A DNA stretch of 64,000 bases from Mucilaginibacter sp. L196 (GCF_009765905.1 NZ_LMUO01000011.1:496999-560998); one strand, 5' to 3'. Counted from the first letter of the stretch, positions 31,828-40,859 are shown. Numbers and translations: made by a program. Notes: a model not told the origin generated them from the sequence alone.

Positions 31828-33021
31828 CTATTTTAATTTAGCTAAAGCTGCTTTTATGCGTTTAACTGCTTCAGTCAATTTCTCTTCGGAAGCAGCGTAT
31901 GATAAACGTAATGATTTCGGGTCACCGAAAGAATCGCCACCTACCGTTGCTACGTGGGCCTCTTCCAACAGGAATATAGCTAGCTCATCAGAATCATTAA
32001 TGGTTTTGCCATTATAGCTTTTACCGAAGAACGAAGTTACATTCGGGAAGAAGTAAAATGCGCCATCAGGCAGGTTTACTTTTAGTCCTTCAATATCGCT
32101 TAATAAACTATAAACTAAATCGCGGCGTTTTTTGAATTGTTCACGCATCTGCAAAACAGTTTCTAAACCACCTTCGTAAGCTGCAACACCGGCACGTTGG
32201 GTAATTGAGCAAGTACCTGAAGTGATCTGGCCCTGTAGTTTATCAAAAGCAGCAGCAGTTTCTTTGCTTGATGCTGAGTAGCCAATTCTCCAGCCAGTCA
32301 TCGCGTAAGATTTTGAGAAACCATTAATGATTATCACGCGATCTTTAATGCTATCAAACTGTGCGATCGACTCATGTTTTTCGCCATAGTTGATGTGCTC
32401 ATAGATCTCATCAGAAATAATATAGATATGCGGATGTTTTTCAAATACTTTAGCTAAACCTTCCAGTTCGCTTTTGTTGTAAACGCTACCGGTTGGGTTG
32501 CTTGGCGATGAAAACATGAACAGCTTTGATTTCGGTGTAATTGCCGCTTCTAATTGCTCAGGAGTGATTTTGAAATCCTGCTCAACTGTAGTATCAATAA
32601 ATACACTTTCGCCTTCGGCAAGTTTTACTACTTCGCTATATGATACCCAGTAAGGGGTAGGAATGATAACTTCTTCGCCAGGATTAACCAAACATAATAC
32701 CGCGTTAGCGATAGCTTGTTTTGCACCTGTTGAAACTACGATCTGGCTGAAATCATAATCAAGATTATTTTCGTCCTTCAACTTCTTAACAATCGCCTTT
32801 CGTAGCTCAGGGTAACCCGCTACAGGTGTATAATAGGTGTAGTTTTCATCCATCGCCTTTTTAGCAGCATCTTTAATATGCTCAGGTGTGTGAAAATCCG
32901 GTTCGCCAAAACTTAGGCTGATTACGTCTACGCCCTTGGCAGCAAGCTCACGGCCCATTTTGGCCATTTTAATTGTTGCCGACTCAGACAAGTTGTTGAT
33001 CCTGTTACTTAGTGCACTCAT
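31828..33021 (-). CDS. Aspartate aminotransferase-like PLP aminotransferase (class Ib)
   Basis: A 397-residue fold-type I aminotransferase with SSPSNPTGSVY, ISDEIYEHI and the PLP-lysine motif SKSYAMTGWRIGY, all typical of subgroup Ib aspartate/prephenate aminotransferases. It carries the C-terminal Arg for the substrate carboxylate in LRLSYA. Most such enzymes move amino groups between aspartate and 2-oxoglutarate; some also serve arogenate synthesis. A TATATTTG box (33043-33050, minus strand) lies just before the start and may be its -7 element. Confidence 0.9.
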   Translation of the reverse strand: MSALSNRINNLSESATIKMAKMGRELAAKGVDVISLSFGEPDFHTPEHIKDAAKKAMDENYTYYTPVAGYPELRKAIVKKLKDENNLDYDFSQIVVSTGAKQAIANAVLCLVNPGEEVIIPTPYWVSYSEVVKLAEGESVFIDTTVEQDFKITPEQLEAAITPKSKLFMFSSPSNPTGSVYNKSELEGLAKVFEKHPHIYIISDEIYEHINYGEKHESIAQFDSIKDRVIIINGFSKSYAMTGWRIGYSASSKETAAAFDKLQGQITSGTCSITQRAGVAAYEGGLETVLQMREQFKKRRDLVYSLLSDIEGLKVNLPDGAFYFFPNVTSFFGKSYNGKTINDSDELAIFLLEEAHVATVGGDSFGDPKSLRLSYAASEEKLTEAVKRIKAALAKLK

Positions 33022-33164
33022 GTTTTTTTGTTCTTAATGCGGCAAATATATAAAAACTCGTAAGTCTTTGACCTGATGTGTTAAGTCAATATGAATTTTT
33101 ACAGATAATTAAATGTGGTTAACTTAACACTTGTAAGTTTCGAGTTTAACCCGAAATAATACAG

Positions 33165-34175
33165 TTGTTATTTATAAATTTGGCAATAAATTACAACGCT
33201 TTGCGCGAACAAAAAAAGATCATACTATTTTCGCTTGTTACCGGTATCATACTGATGACAGCCAAATTCGGGGCATATTTCTTAACCTCATCCAATTTTG
33301 TACTTACCGATGCTGCTGAGAGCATTGTAAATGTGCTTGCAAGTTCGTTCGCGTTTTTTAGTATCTACCTGGCATCTCAACCCAGGGATGAAAACCACCC
33401 TTACGGGCATGGTAAGGTTGAATATTTTTCTGTTTTTATTGAAGGTGCATTAATTGGTATAGCAGGTCTTATTATCATCGTAAAATCTGTTTACGGGATA
33501 TTTTACCCCAATGCAATTCATAATTTGCTGGTTGGTGCTATTATTATAGGTGTAACAGGTGTAGTTAACGGTGCCCTGGGTTTTTATATGATAGGGAAAG
33601 GCAAGTCTATCCCCTCAATAACTATTGAAGCTGATGGGCGCCACCTGATAACCGATATGATAACCAGTTTAGGTTTGGTGATTGGCCTGCTATTAATCTA
33701 TTTTACCAAGATATTATTGCTGGATAGTTTGCTATCAATCTTTGTAGGCCTGTATATAGTATTTACAGGATATAAGTTGGTACGGAGATCTGTTGCCGGT
33801 TTAATGGACGAGGCTGATTTTGACGTAGTAACAGAAATAGTAAAGATATTGGATGAAGAGCGCCGCGATGAATGGATCGATCTGCATAATTTCAGGGCAC
33901 AAAAGTATGGTAATGAGCTGCATATTGATTGCCACATGACATTGCCAAATTATTTAGATTTGAATAGAGTGCATACCGAGGTATCATTAGTTGATAAATT
34001 GGTGAACAGCAGGATCACTAAAACAGAGTTATTTATACATGCCGACCCATGTTTACCTAATTGCTGCTATTATTGTAGCATGCCTAATTGCCCAATACGG
34101 TCTGAAGCGCAAACGACCCGGATACCGTGGACAATGGAAAAAGTTATCCGAAACAAAAAACATTTTGAAGATTAA
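33165..34175 (+). CDS. Cation diffusion facilitator (CDF) transporter with non-ATG start
   Basis: The protein (up to 336 residues) has six membrane segments and CDF signatures: LTDAAESIVNVLASS and HPYGHGKVEYFS, with a repeat metal-site motif ADGRHLITDMITS, then a cytoplasmic C-terminal domain and a Cys-rich tail (CLPNCCYYCSMPNC). It exports divalent metals such as zinc, manganese or iron. No ATG occurs before the first membrane helix; TTG at 33165 or TTG at 33180 must serve as start (an in-frame stop lies at 33147). The nudix gene follows with a shared base, so this begins the run ending in bioA and the di-iron gene. Confidence 0.9.
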   Translation: MLFINLAINYNALREQKKIILFSLVTGIILMTAKFGAYFLTSSNFVLTDAAESIVNVLASSFAFFSIYLASQPRDENHPYGHGKVEYFSVFIEGALIGIAGLIIIVKSVYGIFYPNAIHNLLVGAIIIGVTGVVNGALGFYMIGKGKSIPSITIEADGRHLITDMITSLGLVIGLLLIYFTKILLLDSLLSIFVGLYIVFTGYKLVRRSVAGLMDEADFDVVTEIVKILDEERRDEWIDLHNFRAQKYGNELHIDCHMTLPNYLDLNRVHTEVSLVDKLVNSRITKTELFIHADPCLPNCCYYCSMPNCPIRSEAQTTRIPWTMEKVIRNKKHFED

Positions 34176-34615
34176 TGTATCAATTTAATGTACGTGTGTA
34201 TGGCCTGCTAATTAACGAACACCAGGAGGTTTTGGTGAGCGATGAGCAGGAATATGGGATGCAATTTACTAAGTTCCCCGGTGGGGGATTAGAGTACGGC
34301 GAAGGATTAACCGATGGCCTGAAACGAGAATTTGTTGAAGAATGTAATGCGGAAGTTGAAGTTATCAGTCACTTTTACACCACGGACTTTTTTGTGAAAT
34401 CTGCTTTTAATGATTCACAGATCATCAGTGTTTATTATCTGGTAAGAAATATCAATGCCCTGGATTTAAACTTTAAAATCAAAGTCTTTGATTTTGATGG
34501 CGAGGGAGATGTGTTGCAAGCATTTCGCTGGGTAAAGTTAAGCGAATTGAGAGAAGATGATTTTACCTTTCCGATAGACAAACATGTCGCAGGGCTTTTA
34601 ATAAAGAATTTATGA
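34175..34615 (+). CDS. Nudix hydrolase
   Basis: The 146-residue protein contains a Nudix box, GGLEYGEGLTDGLKREFVEE, with the REx2EE core that binds the metal; the final Gly of the box is Asn here. It hydrolyses a nucleoside diphosphate linked to another group; the substrate cannot be told. The ATG shares a base with the CDF stop and its own stop overlaps the bioA start by 4 bp, so it is in one transcript with both. Confidence 0.9.
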   Translation: MYQFNVRVYGLLINEHQEVLVSDEQEYGMQFTKFPGGGLEYGEGLTDGLKREFVEECNAEVEVISHFYTTDFFVKSAFNDSQIISVYYLVRNINALDLNFKIKVFDFDGEGDVLQAFRWVKLSELREDDFTFPIDKHVAGLLIKNL

Positions 34616-35877
34616 GTTTAGCTGAAAGAGATTTAGCAGTTATATGGCATCCATATACACAAATGAAAACCGCGCAAAAGCCAATACCTATAGTAAGGGG
34701 TGAAGGCGCTTGTTTGTATGACGAGAATGGTAAAAAGTATATTGACGCGGTATCATCGTGGTGGGTTAACATTCATGGGCATGCTAATAAATACATTGCC
34801 CAAAAAGTAGCGGAGCAGTTATTAAAGTTAGAACATGTAATTTTCGCGGGATTTACGCATCCCACAGCCGTTGAATTGGCTGAACGGTTACTTGAAATAT
34901 TACCATCGAACCAAAAAAAAGCATTTTACTCTGATAATGGTTCAACAGCTATTGAGGTTGCTATTAAAATGTGCCTGCAATACTGGAATAACCAGGGCAA
35001 ACCACGCACAAGGATGCTGGCGTTTAAAAATGCCTATCATGGCGATACCTTTGGGGCGATGGCCGTAAGCGGCCGTAGTGCTTTTACCGCCGCATTTGAT
35101 TCGTTATTATTTGAGGTTGAATTTATTGATCTACCTGATGAGTTGAATGTTGAAAGTTTAAAGTCTAAAGTTTCGAGTCTTAAGTCTGATCTGGCTTGTT
35201 TCATTTTTGAACCACTGATTCAGGGTACAGCAGGAATGGTAATGTACGAAGCCGAATACCTGGATGAGTTGCTTAAACATTGCCGTAATGAGGGTGTATT
35301 AACCATTGCTGATGAAGTATTCACCGGTTTTGGTCGCACAGGTAAGTTATTTGCCTGCGATTATTTAAGCCAGCAACCGGACATCATGTGTTTTTCAAAA
35401 GGGTTGACTGGTGGCACTATGGCATTGGGTTTAACTACTTGTACGCAGCAAATTTATGAGGCTTTTTTGTCGGATGATAAGTTGAAAACGCTTTTCCACG
35501 GGCATTCTTATACTGCTAATCCGGTTGCCTGCTCGGCAGCATTAGCAAGTTTAGATATAACCTTGCAGGATGCTACCATGCTGAATATCCAACGGATTGG
35601 GGCTCTACATAAAGAATTCGCCTCAAGAATAAAGTCTCACCCTAAAATAAGAACCATCCGCCAAACAGGTACTATTGTAGCTATGGAATGGGAAATAGGC
35701 GATAATACATCATATTTTAGTTCGTTGCGCGATAAACTTTACCAGTACTTTTTAGATGCGGGCATAATTATGCGGCCTTTGGGTAACATCATTTATATTT
35801 TACCCCCGTATTGCATTACCGATGATGAGCTGAACTATATTTACAGCAAAATTGAACAAGCGCTGGAGGAAATCTAA
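34612..35877 (+). CDS. bioA: Adenosylmethionine-8-amino-7-oxononanoate aminotransferase (BioA)
   Basis: The 421-residue class III aminotransferase shows the BioA-specific N-terminus (WHPYTQMK), SSWWVNIHGH, the PLP pocket (YSDNGSTAIEVAIKM), DEVFTGFGRTG and the active Lys in FSKGLTGG. It uses S-adenosylmethionine as amino donor to make 7,8-diaminopelargonate in biotin synthesis. No other bio gene lies nearby, so the rest of the pathway is elsewhere. The di-iron protein gene follows after 3 bp. Confidence 0.95.
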   Translation: MSLAERDLAVIWHPYTQMKTAQKPIPIVRGEGACLYDENGKKYIDAVSSWWVNIHGHANKYIAQKVAEQLLKLEHVIFAGFTHPTAVELAERLLEILPSNQKKAFYSDNGSTAIEVAIKMCLQYWNNQGKPRTRMLAFKNAYHGDTFGAMAVSGRSAFTAAFDSLLFEVEFIDLPDELNVESLKSKVSSLKSDLACFIFEPLIQGTAGMVMYEAEYLDELLKHCRNEGVLTIADEVFTGFGRTGKLFACDYLSQQPDIMCFSKGLTGGTMALGLTTCTQQIYEAFLSDDKLKTLFHGHSYTANPVACSAALASLDITLQDATMLNIQRIGALHKEFASRIKSHPKIRTIRQTGTIVAMEWEIGDNTSYFSSLRDKLYQYFLDAGIIMRPLGNIIYILPPYCITDDELNYIYSKIEQALEEI

Positions 35878-35880
35878 AAA

Positions 35881-36492
35881 ATGGAACTATCAACTATATT
35901 ACCTAATATTATTGCCGATAAACAATTGCATGCCCGCTGGTTGAATACGCTGTCGTTAATGGAAAATACAGGCGCAAGGAAAATATCAGCAAGTGAAGAC
36001 CCGGTTACCGTAACCTATATTATTTTAAAGCATGCGGCTGAGGAGCATCGCCATGCATTCTACCTGAAAAAACAAATAGAAAAAACAGAAGACGGACTAT
36101 GCCCAACCTATGCGGGTGAGTATTTATTAGCTCCGGCTTACAGTAAATATTATTTGAACCAGCTGGATATTGATGTTTGCCGTTATTTAAAATCAGAACT
36201 TAAGCTAACCGGCCGCGAGCTTAGGTTTGCAGCATATTTATTAGTCACCTATGCTATTGAAGTGCGTGCAGATGAACTTTACCCGATTTACCAGGATGCG
36301 TTGGATAACGCAGGTAGCAAGGTGAACGTGAAATCGATTATTTTAGAGGAGGAAGGACACCTGGAGGAAATGATCAATCAGTTACAACACTTTTCGCCGG
36401 ATTGGCAGTTGCATGCTCAAAAAGCAGTTGATATGGAAACCCATTTGTTTAAAAGCTGGGTTAATGAGTTGGGTGCGGTTATAAATAACTAA
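35881..36492 (+). CDS. Ferritin-like di-iron carboxylate protein next to bioA
   Basis: I do not recognise a named family, but the 203-residue, largely helical protein has the six-ligand pattern of ferritin-like di-iron proteins: E28, then E55-x-x-H58 (AEEHRH), then E127, then E157-x-x-H160 (EEEGHLEEM), with helix spacing of about 30 residues in each half. Such proteins are oxygenases, oxidases or iron stores. It starts 3 bp after bioA and is surely in the same transcript, which suggests a role in biotin metabolism or protection, or in a step tied to the CDF/Nudix genes. The function is inferred. Its last 22 bp are duplicated about 0.8 kb downstream. Confidence 0.75.
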   Translation: MELSTILPNIIADKQLHARWLNTLSLMENTGARKISASEDPVTVTYIILKHAAEEHRHAFYLKKQIEKTEDGLCPTYAGEYLLAPAYSKYYLNQLDIDVCRYLKSELKLTGRELRFAAYLLVTYAIEVRADELYPIYQDALDNAGSKVNVKSIILEEEGHLEEMINQLQHFSPDWQLHAQKAVDMETHLFKSWVNELGAVINN

Positions 36493-36508
36493 CGTTTAAT
36501 ATTTAAGC

Positions 36509-36590
36509 GTCATTGCGAGGAACGAAGCAATCCCAAGCTATGCAGAGCCGCTCTGTAAGTAGGGGATTGCCACGCTGCGCTCGCAATGAC
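36509..36590. repeat. Palindromic dispersed repeat (GTCATTGCGAG family)
   Basis: Ends GTCATTGCGAG/CTCGCAATGAC. The internal 56 bp (36535-36590) recur at 37342-37397 with two mismatches. Confidence 0.85.
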
Positions 36591-36619
36591 AATTCTTAAA
36601 CATCTTCTAAGATTATTTC

Positions 36620-36646
36620 CCAATACTGTTCGAAGTTTTTAACTTC
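36620..36646. repeat. Short direct repeat, left copy, flanking the lipoprotein gene
   Basis: Near-identical (one mismatch, one indel) to 37224-37249. The two copies bracket the gene at 36683-37153. Confidence 0.7.
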
Positions 36647-36682
36647 AGGCGGTGGTAAATAATAACAGGATGAAAAGCTTTT

Positions 36683-37153
36683 TCACAATTGTTTTTTACG
36701 TTGAAGTGCGAACTTGGCTGATAATTCACTAGTTATTTTCTCAGTATCACTTACTGATGCGACTTGGTCGAAGATTGATTCTCTTTCATTACTACTCATT
36801 TGATATAGCTGTGGATAATCCTTTTTTAAGATTGACTGATAAATAGCAATTAAACGAGGAGTACCAAAATATTCTATAGGATGGGTAATTCCAGCAGACC
36901 TAAGACACGCAATTATTTCATTCGCATTCTTGGCATGTGGTAAACTCGCATGCAGTTTTGCATTTGTTGCATCATTTATATTGTATCTATTTGACATGAT
37001 TTTTAAAGCAAAAAGGGTCCTCGATTTCAAGTAAGCATGTGCGAATTTATCCTTCTTTAACTTTTCAACCAATGTATCTGTGTGAGCAAAATTTCTTCTG
37101 CAATTGGTTGATAATATTGCCATGACTAATATTAATGTGATTCTGAGTCTCAT
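36683..37153 (-). CDS. Small hypothetical lipoprotein, possibly on an inserted segment
   Basis: The ATG at 37153 opens a lipoprotein signal (MRLRITLILVMAILSTNC), so it is preferred over the longer form from 37204. About 156 residues, helical, no family recognised. It is bracketed by short direct repeats and by duplicated copies of a gene tail and palindrome, which suggests it came in as a unit or that the region was duplicated around it. The sequence is AT-rich. It has no operon partner. Confidence 0.65.
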   Translation of the reverse strand: MRLRITLILVMAILSTNCRRNFAHTDTLVEKLKKDKFAHAYLKSRTLFALKIMSNRYNINDATNAKLHASLPHAKNANEIIACLRSAGITHPIEYFGTPRLIAIYQSILKKDYPQLYQMSSNERESIFDQVASVSDTEKITSELSAKFALQRKKQL

Positions 37154-37223
37154 TGTATTTCTTAAAGTGAGCGTGTTAACTAGTGGAATACTTTTTAAAT
37201 ACAATAGCCGATTTTAGTTTACT

Positions 37224-37285
37224 CCAATACTGTTCGGAGTTTTAACTTCGGACGACTATGACTGGGTGCGGTTATAAATAACTAA
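37224..37285. repeat. Direct-repeat right copy plus duplicated tail of the di-iron gene
   Basis: 37224-37249 repeats 36620-36646. 37263-37285 repeats exactly the last 23 bp of the di-iron gene (36470-36492), including its stop codon. Confidence 0.8.
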
Positions 37286-37313
37286 GCAACTGTTTAAAAA
37301 TGATAAAACTATC

Positions 37314-37397
37314 GTCATTGCGAGCGAAGCGTGACAATACTAAGCTATGCAGAGCCGCTTTGTAAGTAGGGGATTGCCACGCTTCGCTCGCAATGAC
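37314..37397. repeat. Palindromic dispersed repeat (GTCATTGCGAG family), duplicated core
   Basis: Ends GTCATTGCGAGCGAAGCGTG and CGCTTCGCTCGCAATGAC. The 37342-37397 part matches 36535-36590 at 54 of 56 bases. Confidence 0.85.
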
Positions 37398-37410
37398 GTT
37401 TTTGTTTTAT

Positions 37411-37447
37411 ATAAAAGAGGCTGTCCTTTTGAGACAGCCTCTTTTAT
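37411..37447. terminator. Intrinsic terminator downstream of the minus-strand secreted protein gene
   Basis: 15-bp perfect arms (37411-37425 and 37433-37447), core GAGGCTGTC/GACAGCCTC, with A and T runs on both sides, so it can work in both directions. Confidence 0.85.
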
Positions 37448-37467
37448 TATTATCAGTTCTTTTTTAA

Positions 37468-38106
37468 TTATTGACCTGAGTTTAAGTCTTCCAGGTTAAC
37501 TTTTTCAAAATCGCTACCGATTGCGAAAGTACCGGCTGGTGCTTTACCTTCGGTTATACTTTTAATTGTGATGTTTAATTCCTGACCTTGTTGGAAAGAA
37601 GTGTATTGGATAGGAAATCCGCCTGCGGCAGTATAATAAGGAGCTATAGCCGATTGCGGAACGCTTATATCATTGGTGATCCATAAATCATAGCTTTTGC
37701 CACTTTTAGCCTCTTTGGCGATCACTTTTTTACAGTTAAAACCTGAAATTACTTTGGTTTCGGCTGTTGGTGTAAAAGTGAATGACGGTAAGCCTGCAAA
37801 AGCTTGTTCTATTTCAGCAGCAGAAGCAACTCCTGCCTTTTTCAAGCCAGCAACCGGAATATTCAGTACAATAGCAAAGTAATCACGTTTGGCATCAGAT
37901 AGTATTTTTACATTTCCTGCACCAAAAGTTATTACGCTTGCTGATGAATCTGGTGTGAAATACGATTTAACAGTTGCCGGGTTACCCCTTAATTCTGTAT
38001 CGTATGCAAAGTAGCCTTCTTTATAAACTTTTTGGGCGTTCGCGTTAATAAGGGTACCTACTGTTAAGGCAATGCTTAATGCGGCTCCTAATACTTTATT
38101 ATTCAT
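37468..38106 (-). CDS. Secreted protein, GLPGLI/DUF4412-like
   Basis: The 212-residue protein has a signal peptide ending in ANAQ and a beta-rich mature part. The pattern of a surface strand, then GFNCKKVIAKEAKSGKSYDLWITNDI, then a closing segment resembles the DUF4412/GLPGLI group of Bacteroidota secreted proteins, where a processed target is attached through 'the C-K' region. The function is unknown. It is followed by a strong terminator and stands alone. Confidence 0.75.
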   Translation of the reverse strand: MNNKVLGAALSIALTVGTLINANAQKVYKEGYFAYDTELRGNPATVKSYFTPDSSASVITFGAGNVKILSDAKRDYFAIVLNIPVAGLKKAGVASAAEIEQAFAGLPSFTFTPTAETKVISGFNCKKVIAKEAKSGKSYDLWITNDISVPQSAIAPYYTAAGGFPIQYTSFQQGQELNITIKSITEGKAPAGTFAIGSDFEKVNLEDLNSGQ

Positions 38107-38167
38107 AGTTTTTTAGATTTTAAACCAATTTAGGGATTTGTTTATTGAAACCAAATCTTTTTATTTT

Positions 38168-40267
38168 TTAATTAGATACGGCGATGAGTGCTTTGTTACG
38201 CTTCAACAGAATAAAATTTTCCACCGGCCACTTGATCTGCTGAATTTGATCTACGAATCTGTCGCTGTTTGCCGCGCTTATAATCAACTGTTGGTACATG
38301 TAGTTTTTATTTATGTTGTTAAAATTGCTGTATGGATTGCCGGTGATGTAAATGTAATTGGCTGTTAGTTTACTGTTTAATGCGCAATTGCTTATAGATT
38401 TATCAAATAACAATATCCGTTTATCAAAAAACTGGATGAGGTTTGATCGTTTCAAAGCATAATTGCTGTTAACATTCTGTTTTGGGTTGTAAACGGTAAT
38501 ATCTGTTAACTTGCAACTATCTAAATAAGGCTGAATAGAATAGCGGTAATTTTTATTGGTGTCGCTAAGGTCTGACAATACAATCGCTTGATTGCCGTTT
38601 CTCATCACAATGCCCATATGGCTGCGCATATTTAAGAAGGCGATGGAATGGGTATTTGCTGATGTGATCCTTTTATAGCTAAAACTAATGCTGAGCAATA
38701 ACAAGCAACAAAGACTTAATCGTAGTAACCATATCTTTCTATCAAACAAAAAATAAAACAGGCTGATTATCATCGCGTATAACAACAGATACTCAGCTGT
38801 ATTTAACCAGATTTTGTTGATGGTTGATAGTGGGAATTGCTCAATATTTGATAAGCCTTTATTCATAAGCAGGATCGTTTTTTCTAAGATCCATCCGAGG
38901 TAGTGCGATACATAAGCTATCTGCGGCAGCAATAAATAAAGGATTCCGGTATACATGATGATGGCGGCGGGTATAATCAGCAAAACATTACTCACCAAAA
39001 AATAAACGGGGAACTGGTGGAAATAAAACGCGCTAAGCGGAAAAGTGATGATTTGCGCGGCGATGGAAACCGAGCAAATCGCCCATAATTTATCGACGAA
39101 TTTGTTTTTGAACTTGAACCAATCATAAACTACCGGCCTTAAAACGATCAATCCGCCAACGGCTAAAAATGCCAATTGAAAGCCGACTTCGGTAATTAAA
39201 TAAGGATTGTACAAAAGCAATACAAATGCCGAGAATGCCAGTATATTAAGCGTATTGATGTATCGGTTATATATTTTACCAATCACAACCATACTCACAA
39301 CCAATACCGCACGGCATATGGCAGGCGAAAAGCCAGTAAGCAGGGCATAATACCATAAAACGCCTATAATGATTGTTGCCCTTAGTAATCTGCCGTATTT
39401 GTGTCTGCTTAAAAAGCTTAGGGCATAAGTCAGCAGGAAATAAATGATGGCCACTTGTGAGCCGGAAACAGTAAGTACATACACGGTACCTGTACTGGAG
39501 TAAGCTTGCAGTACATCGTTACTTAAATCTGCCCGGTAACCTAGTAGCATGGTTGATGCCACAGCGATGGCATCGGGGTTATGCAAGTTGGCTTTAAGCT
39601 TTTTGACTAATTGCTGCCTTAATTTTAATGCATAAACTACAATGGGATTCCCGGCATCATGAGCCAATATCACGTATTTATGGCCATATAAAAACGATTG
39701 ATAATAGATGTTTTGATGAGTTAAATACTGTTTGTAATTAAACTCGGCGGGGTTAAATGGTGGGTCGACAAGGGTGTAATTTGCAGGGATGAGTACTTCA
39801 TCGCCGTAAGCGAGCGTTTGGGCCAGGCTATCTTTTAAGGTCACTAATAAAGTGCCGCTGGTTGTTGCTTTATTGCCTTTGTTGATACTTTGTTCAACCT
39901 TGGCTGTGAATCTTATTAATCCATTTTTTAAAATGGGCTCGTTGTTAATTCGGATAATGACGAATTGGGCGGGAGATTTTGAGAAGTGGTTTGGGCGGTT
40001 TAATTCACTATAATTGGCTATGCTGATCCAGCCAAAAATAAACAATATTAAATTGATGAGTATTCCGCCAAGCCATCTTAACTTATAAATGTTGAATTTT
40101 TTATAGCCGATATTTAGGGTGATGAAGGCAGTGCTAAGGGTAAGCAAAAGAATTAATAGGATGGTTGTGCTAGCAAACTGAGCAAAGTTTAACCCAAGGG
40201 TTATCCCCAGCAAAAAAGGTATCAGTAAAATAACAAAAGGAATTTCGCCTTTGTGATTTGCTATCAT
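38168..40267 (-). CDS. comEC: ComEC/Rec2-family DNA-uptake channel protein, reduced C-terminal domain
   Basis: A 699-residue polytopic protein with an N-terminal DUF4131-like OB region (about 100-200) and the Competence domain (about 225-500, with GYRADLSNDVLQAYSSTGTVYVLTVSGSQVAII). This part forms the inner-membrane channel for single-stranded DNA. The last 150 residues should hold a metallo-beta-lactamase domain in full ComEC proteins; here they show no HxHxDH metal motif, so that nuclease-like part is degenerate or missing. Such shortened forms are common in Bacteroidota, I believe. Confidence 0.88.
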   Translation of the reverse strand: MIANHKGEIPFVILLIPFLLGITLGLNFAQFASTTILLILLLTLSTAFITLNIGYKKFNIYKLRWLGGILINLILFIFGWISIANYSELNRPNHFSKSPAQFVIIRINNEPILKNGLIRFTAKVEQSINKGNKATTSGTLLVTLKDSLAQTLAYGDEVLIPANYTLVDPPFNPAEFNYKQYLTHQNIYYQSFLYGHKYVILAHDAGNPIVVYALKLRQQLVKKLKANLHNPDAIAVASTMLLGYRADLSNDVLQAYSSTGTVYVLTVSGSQVAIIYFLLTYALSFLSRHKYGRLLRATIIIGVLWYYALLTGFSPAICRAVLVVSMVVIGKIYNRYINTLNILAFSAFVLLLYNPYLITEVGFQLAFLAVGGLIVLRPVVYDWFKFKNKFVDKLWAICSVSIAAQIITFPLSAFYFHQFPVYFLVSNVLLIIPAAIIMYTGILYLLLPQIAYVSHYLGWILEKTILLMNKGLSNIEQFPLSTINKIWLNTAEYLLLYAMIISLFYFLFDRKIWLLRLSLCCLLLLSISFSYKRITSANTHSIAFLNMRSHMGIVMRNGNQAIVLSDLSDTNKNYRYSIQPYLDSCKLTDITVYNPKQNVNSNYALKRSNLIQFFDKRILLFDKSISNCALNSKLTANYIYITGNPYSNFNNINKNYMYQQLIISAANSDRFVDQIQQIKWPVENFILLKRNKALIAVSN

Positions 40268-40290
40268 TGTGATTTTGGTTATCTATCCCT

Positions 40291-40365
40291 TGTCATTCTG
40301 AGCGTAGTGAAGAACCTGTAAAGTGGTTTATACCAGTACAGATGCTTCGTTCCTCAGCATGACAA
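40291..40365. repeat. Palindromic dispersed repeat (GTCATTCTGAG family)
   Basis: Ends TGTCATTCTGAG and CTCAGCATGACA around an imperfect stem. Confidence 0.8.
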
Positions 40366-40384
40366 TCTTATTTATAAAACTCAT

Positions 40385-40472
40385 TGTCATTCTGAGTGCA
40401 ACGAAGAATCTTCTAAATTATGCAAAGCGAATTATACAAGACGAAGAAGATTCTTCGTCCCTCAGAATGACA
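40385..40472. repeat. Palindromic dispersed repeat (GTCATTCTGAG family), second in tandem
   Basis: Ends TGTCATTCTGAG/CTCAGAATGACA; inner arms GAAGAATCTTC and GAAGATTCTTC. Only 20 bp after the previous copy. Confidence 0.85.
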
Positions 40473-40505
40473 AACGTGGAATAAAGATACTTTTTCGCGG
40501 AGAAA

Positions 40506-40841
40506 TTACAACTGGTCGCGGACTTCCAGCAGGAATTTTTTTATGTTTTCGAGGGAATCGATTACACGTTGGGTTTCTTTGGTTTCACCGGAATTGTTTT
40601 TCAGGTGATCTTTGGCGCCGTTAAGGGTGTAGCCTTTATCGCGTATCAGGTGGAAGATGATTTTTAGGTTCTCGATATCTTCAGGGGTGAAATAACGGTT
40701 GCCCTTTTTGTTCTTTTTGGGTTGAAGAACGTCAAATTCTTTTTCATAAAACCTTATCAACGATTGATTAACATCAAACATAGCCGATACTTCACCCATG
40801 GTGTAGTACATCTTGCTGATCTCGCGTTCTTTGTAAGGCAT
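40506..40841 (-). CDS. MerR-family transcriptional regulator
   Basis: The chosen ATG gives MPYKEREISKMYYTMGEVSAMF, an N-terminus I believe is conserved in Bacteroidota; an ATG two codons earlier is possible. The winged helix (GEVSAMFDVNQSLIRFYEKEF, GNRYFTPEDIENL) is followed by a short helix, and no effector domain or Cys cluster is present, so it belongs to the small MerR group of about 110 residues with unknown ligand. A TACCTTTG box (40845-40852, minus strand) touches the start, so the transcript may have almost no leader. Confidence 0.88.
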   Translation of the reverse strand: MPYKEREISKMYYTMGEVSAMFDVNQSLIRFYEKEFDVLQPKKNKKGNRYFTPEDIENLKIIFHLIRDKGYTLNGAKDHLKNNSGETKETQRVIDSLENIKKFLLEVRDQL

Positions 40842-40859
40842 ATGCAAAGGTAGTAATTA

